A stretch of DNA of 64,000 bases from UBA6522 sp965237785 (GTDB lineage Bacteria; Pseudomonadota; Gammaproteobacteria; Steroidobacterales; Rariloculaceae). Where the stretch lies: the NCBI GenBank assembly GCA_965237785.1, contig OZ250159.1, positions 248,001 through 312,000 of the forward strand, in the 5' to 3' direction. Made by a program: the position numbers and the translations under genes. Under the pieces are notes generated by a model. It searched no databases. It was not told the origin of the DNA and saw only the letters and a program-made list of their open reading frames with translations. This document shows positions 61,808 through 64,000 of this stretch, piece after piece. Within the stretch, counting starts at the first letter, position 1. Every line of letters starts with the position of its first letter.

Positions 61808-62532
61808 GGGTGGAGCCGATTAGCGCTCAACCACTCATAGTGCTCCCGCGCGCCGGCGTATAGCGCCTGATATTTTTCCGGCAGCTCCGAAGCCGAGCGC
61901 CGGAACCTGTTGAAGCCGGTGGAATTTTCAACGTTGCGGTACCAATGAGCGGCCCACACACCGTCGGACGCGCGGCGGCCAGGCGGCCAGGAGAGCATCG
62001 ACTGCGACAGGTATTCGATGTCCAGCAACTCGCACAACTTGGCCAACTCGGCATCGGGGTTGCGCAGGACATCGGCGGAGTCGATCACGCAAGGTGTTTC
62101 GCCGGTCACCGCGGAAATCTCCCGGAACAACTCGGCCTGCCTGGCGATACCGATATCGTGCTCGTCCACCGAGGGCATTTTTTTCAGATAGGAGGCAATG
62201 ACTTCGGCGGGATCGCGAATCAGGAAACAATGCCGCAAGCCGGCGCACCACTGCATGTCCATGTCCCGTGGCATGTGCTTGGTCATGTGTTTCTGATAGA
62301 ACAGCGGCGTGGCCACGGGCTGCTCCGTCAGTTGGCGGATCACCTCGGCGCGGTCAGTGCTTTGCGAAGCGACTACGGCCTTCCGGCATGGGTGCTGAAG
62401 GCCTGTCTCAAGCAGGTAGCAGGCGTAGAAGGGTTCGTCGACCACCGTACAATCAGTCCTGTTTCCCCAACTACGCATCATTGCCGTAGAGATGTTGCGC
62501 GGGCCGGACCACATGGCGATGCGTGTCGTCAT
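61771..62532 (-). CDS. Sulfotransferase-like P-loop protein
   Basis: 253 residues from ATG 62532. AMWSGPRNISTAMMRSWGNR is a PAPS-binding P-loop like that of cytosolic sulfotransferases. HCFLIRDPAEVIASYLKKMP is the second (3'-phosphate) loop. Late RRSASELPEKYQALYAGARE closes the fold. It overlaps the stop of the class IV aminotransferase gene as ATGA (62529-62532), so the two are coupled. I recall that plant BCAT-like proteins carry both domains in one chain, supporting a joint role. The substrate is unknown. Confidence 0.82.
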   Translation of the reverse strand: MTTRIAMWSGPRNISTAMMRSWGNRTDCTVVDEPFYACYLLETGLQHPCRKAVVASQSTDRAEVIRQLTEQPVATPLFYQKHMTKHMPRDMDMQWCAGLRHCFLIRDPAEVIASYLKKMPSVDEHDIGIARQAELFREISAVTGETPCVIDSADVLRNPDAELAKLCELLDIEYLSQSMLSWPPGRRASDGVWAAHWYRNVENSTGFNRFRRSASELPEKYQALYAGAREHYEWLSANRLHPYGSSSDCANSR

Positions 62533-63452
62533 GGCCGGCCGCGGCCGCACTCGGTGTCGATCGATTGCCGGTAAAGTGCCTGCAATCGTTGGGTCATCGC
62601 CCCCGGTATGCCATCGCCGATCGTGCGGCCATCGATCTCCGATACCGGGGTCAGGCCGGCGAAGGTGCCGGTGACAAAGGCTTCCTCTGCCGCATAGGCC
62701 TGCATCACGGAGAAGTTCTTTTCATGCACCGGGAGATCATTCGCTCGACAGAGATTGATCACGTTGCGCCGGGTGATGCCGTCCAGGCAGTAGTCGCCGC
62801 TGGAGGTCCAGACCTCTCCTTCCCTCACGATAAAGAAGTGCGTGGAATTGCACGTAGCCACGTGGCCGTGAGGGTCCAGCATAAGGGCCTCGTCGTATCC
62901 GGCTTTGTTGGCCTGGATGCAGCCAAAGATACAATTCAGCTTGGAGTGGCTGTTGATCCGCGGGTCCTGCACGTCGGCGTAACCCCGGCGCACGTACACG
63001 GTATAGAGCCGCACGCCGCGATCATTGAGCCCCGGGTCCGGCAGCTTGTACTCCGGAATAATGACGATGGTCGACCCGCCGATGGTCATGGCCGGGTCCT
63101 GGTAGGGGGTTGACTTGATACCCCGACTGACCATGAGGCGAATGTGGACGCTGGATTCCATTTCGTTGGCATCCACGGTGTCGTAGAGCCGCTGTTTGAG
63201 ATCGGCCCGCGGTAGCCCCGGGTCAAGATCCAGGGCCTTGGCGCCCTCCCAAAGGCGCGCCATGTGACGGTCGAGGAAGGGAATGACACCCTGGTGCAGC
63301 CGCAGACCTTCCCAGATCCCGTCGCCGAGAATGAATCCGCTGTCGAAGACGGAGATAACCGCTTTGTCTCGCGCGTATAGCTCGCCGTTGATGTTGATCT
63401 TTATGTGTTCGTTGCGTCTATCCGCTTGAAAGGTATGGGTACTTGTGCTCAT
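62529..63452 (-). CDS. Class IV aminotransferase (BCAT/D-amino-acid-like)
   Basis: 307 residues from ATG 63452 (GGAAGG 9 bases upstream). The fold-type IV PLP markers are DSGFILGDGIWEGLRLHQGV, HIRLMVSRGIKSTPYQDPAM, NSHSKLNCIFGCIQANKAGY (catalytic Lys) and ATCNSTHFFIVREGEVW. YCLDGITRRNVINLC and AFVTGTFAGLTPVSEIDGR complete it. It transaminates branched-chain or D-amino acids; which one is not visible. It is translationally coupled to the sulfotransferase-like gene. Confidence 0.9.
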   Translation of the reverse strand: MSTSTHTFQADRRNEHIKININGELYARDKAVISVFDSGFILGDGIWEGLRLHQGVIPFLDRHMARLWEGAKALDLDPGLPRADLKQRLYDTVDANEMESSVHIRLMVSRGIKSTPYQDPAMTIGGSTIVIIPEYKLPDPGLNDRGVRLYTVYVRRGYADVQDPRINSHSKLNCIFGCIQANKAGYDEALMLDPHGHVATCNSTHFFIVREGEVWTSSGDYCLDGITRRNVINLCRANDLPVHEKNFSVMQAYAAEEAFVTGTFAGLTPVSEIDGRTIGDGIPGAMTQRLQALYRQSIDTECGRGRP

Positions 63453-63497
63453 TGGAGTCAGCCTTCCCGTCCAGATCCCGATCGATGTTGTCGCCAA

Positions 63498-64000
63498 TTA
63501 ATTACCGGACTTTACCGAATCGATGAACCGGTCAATTTCCCGATCGAGCATGTCCAGCGGCACGCCACCGGTCATCATGATGGTGTCGTGGAAATCCCTG
63601 ATGTCGAACTGCTCGCCCAACTCCTCCGTGGCCCGGGCCCTGAGTTCCAGGAATTTCAGTTCCCCCATCTTGTACGCGAGCGCCTGAGCGGGCCATGAAA
63701 TGTAGCGGTCTATTTCCGTCCGAACATTCTGCAACGACAATGCCGTGTTATCCGCCAGGTACCGCTGCGCCTCGTCCCGTGTCCAGCCCTTGTAGTGCAT
63801 ACCGGTATCCACGACCAGGCGCACCGCGCGCCACATCTCGTAGCTCAGGCGTCCGAAGTGATCGTACGGCGTTTCGTAGATGTCCATTTCGATGGCGAGT
63901 TTCTCGCAGTAGAGTCCCCAACCCTCCCCGAAAGCATGGGGGTAGAACGCTTGTCGAAAATCGGGCAGTTGGGCCAGCTCCTGCCGCAATGAGATCTGGT
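63498..64000 (-). CDS. DUF885-type metallopeptidase, C-terminal part, cut by the window edge
   Basis: The frame is open to the right edge, so the start lies outside the window. The visible part reads QISLRQELAQLPDFRQAFYP, then HAFGEGWGLYCEKLAIEMD, a DUF885 signature (an E-G-W-x-L-Y zinc-protease-like motif). YDHFGRLSYEMWRAVRLVVD and HYKGWTRDEAQRYLADNTAL follow. Family members are secreted or periplasmic proteases of about 580 residues. The stop at 63498 lies 45 bases from the aminotransferase start, on the same strand. Confidence 0.88.
   Translation of the reverse strand, partial: QISLRQELAQLPDFRQAFYPHAFGEGWGLYCEKLAIEMDIYETPYDHFGRLSYEMWRAVRLVVDTGMHYKGWTRDEAQRYLADNTALSLQNVRTEIDRYISWPAQALAYKMGELKFLELRARATEELGEQFDIRDFHDTIMMTGGVPLDMLDREIDRFIDSVKSGN

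Noticed and set aside
1..64000. CRISPR arrays, tRNA or rRNA genes, prophage genes
   Set aside because: No regularly spaced repeats, no cloverleaf-like sequence and no phage structural proteins were seen on either strand.

Overview
The window looks like a contig from an environmental, probably marine, GC-rich Gammaproteobacterium. The reasons are TonB-dependent receptors with STN domains and a FecR regulator, TRAP and TctABC tripartite transporters, an AbgT carrier, and many secreted proteins of unknown function. The genus cannot be told from the sequence.

Region 1 (1-5.8 kb) has a small membrane protein, fossils of an amidohydrolase and a sulfatase, a HigBA toxin-antitoxin pair, a FecR-like anti-sigma gene without a start codon or sigma partner, and a TonB-dependent receptor with one frameshift.

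Region 2 (5.8-34.3 kb) is the most unusual part. It is packed with paralogues of a secreted two-domain family. The N-domain resembles DUF6152: a signal peptide ending AxA or AxG, then His-His, then an invariant Asn-Pro-His. The C-domain has a G-x-S-x-G-x-W-[ED]-G-D-x-L-V core and two conserved Cys. I count 11 N-domain and 11 C-domain copies plus one fossil of each. They occur fused, as split neighbouring genes, and once fused to two VOC domains. Mixed in are two arylsulfotransferase-like propellers, three metallo-beta-lactamase-fold hydrolases, an NHL propeller, an amidohydrolase, an IS element, a broken isoquinoline-oxidoreductase-type pair, and fossils of TonB receptors and sulfatases. The region is expanding and decaying at once.

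Region 3 (34-46.6 kb) has an alpha/beta hydrolase, a frameshifted PLP decarboxylase, several unknown secreted proteins, a formylglycine-generating-enzyme-like protein, an AbgT transporter, a CPA1 antiporter and an LVIVD-type lipoprotein.

Region 4 (46.7-64 kb) is mostly ordinary metabolism: a TRAP transporter set with a Gfo/Idh/MocA oxidoreductase and an enoyl-CoA hydratase, and a TctABC set with its own Gfo/Idh/MocA oxidoreductase. Between them (53.1-57.1 kb, minus strand) lies a compact peptide-export locus: two double-glycine-leader peptides, a HlyD-type adaptor and a C39-peptidase ABC exporter. This is a candidate class II microcin/bacteriocin system. The window ends with an overlapping aminotransferase IV/sulfotransferase pair and a cut-off DUF885-type gene.
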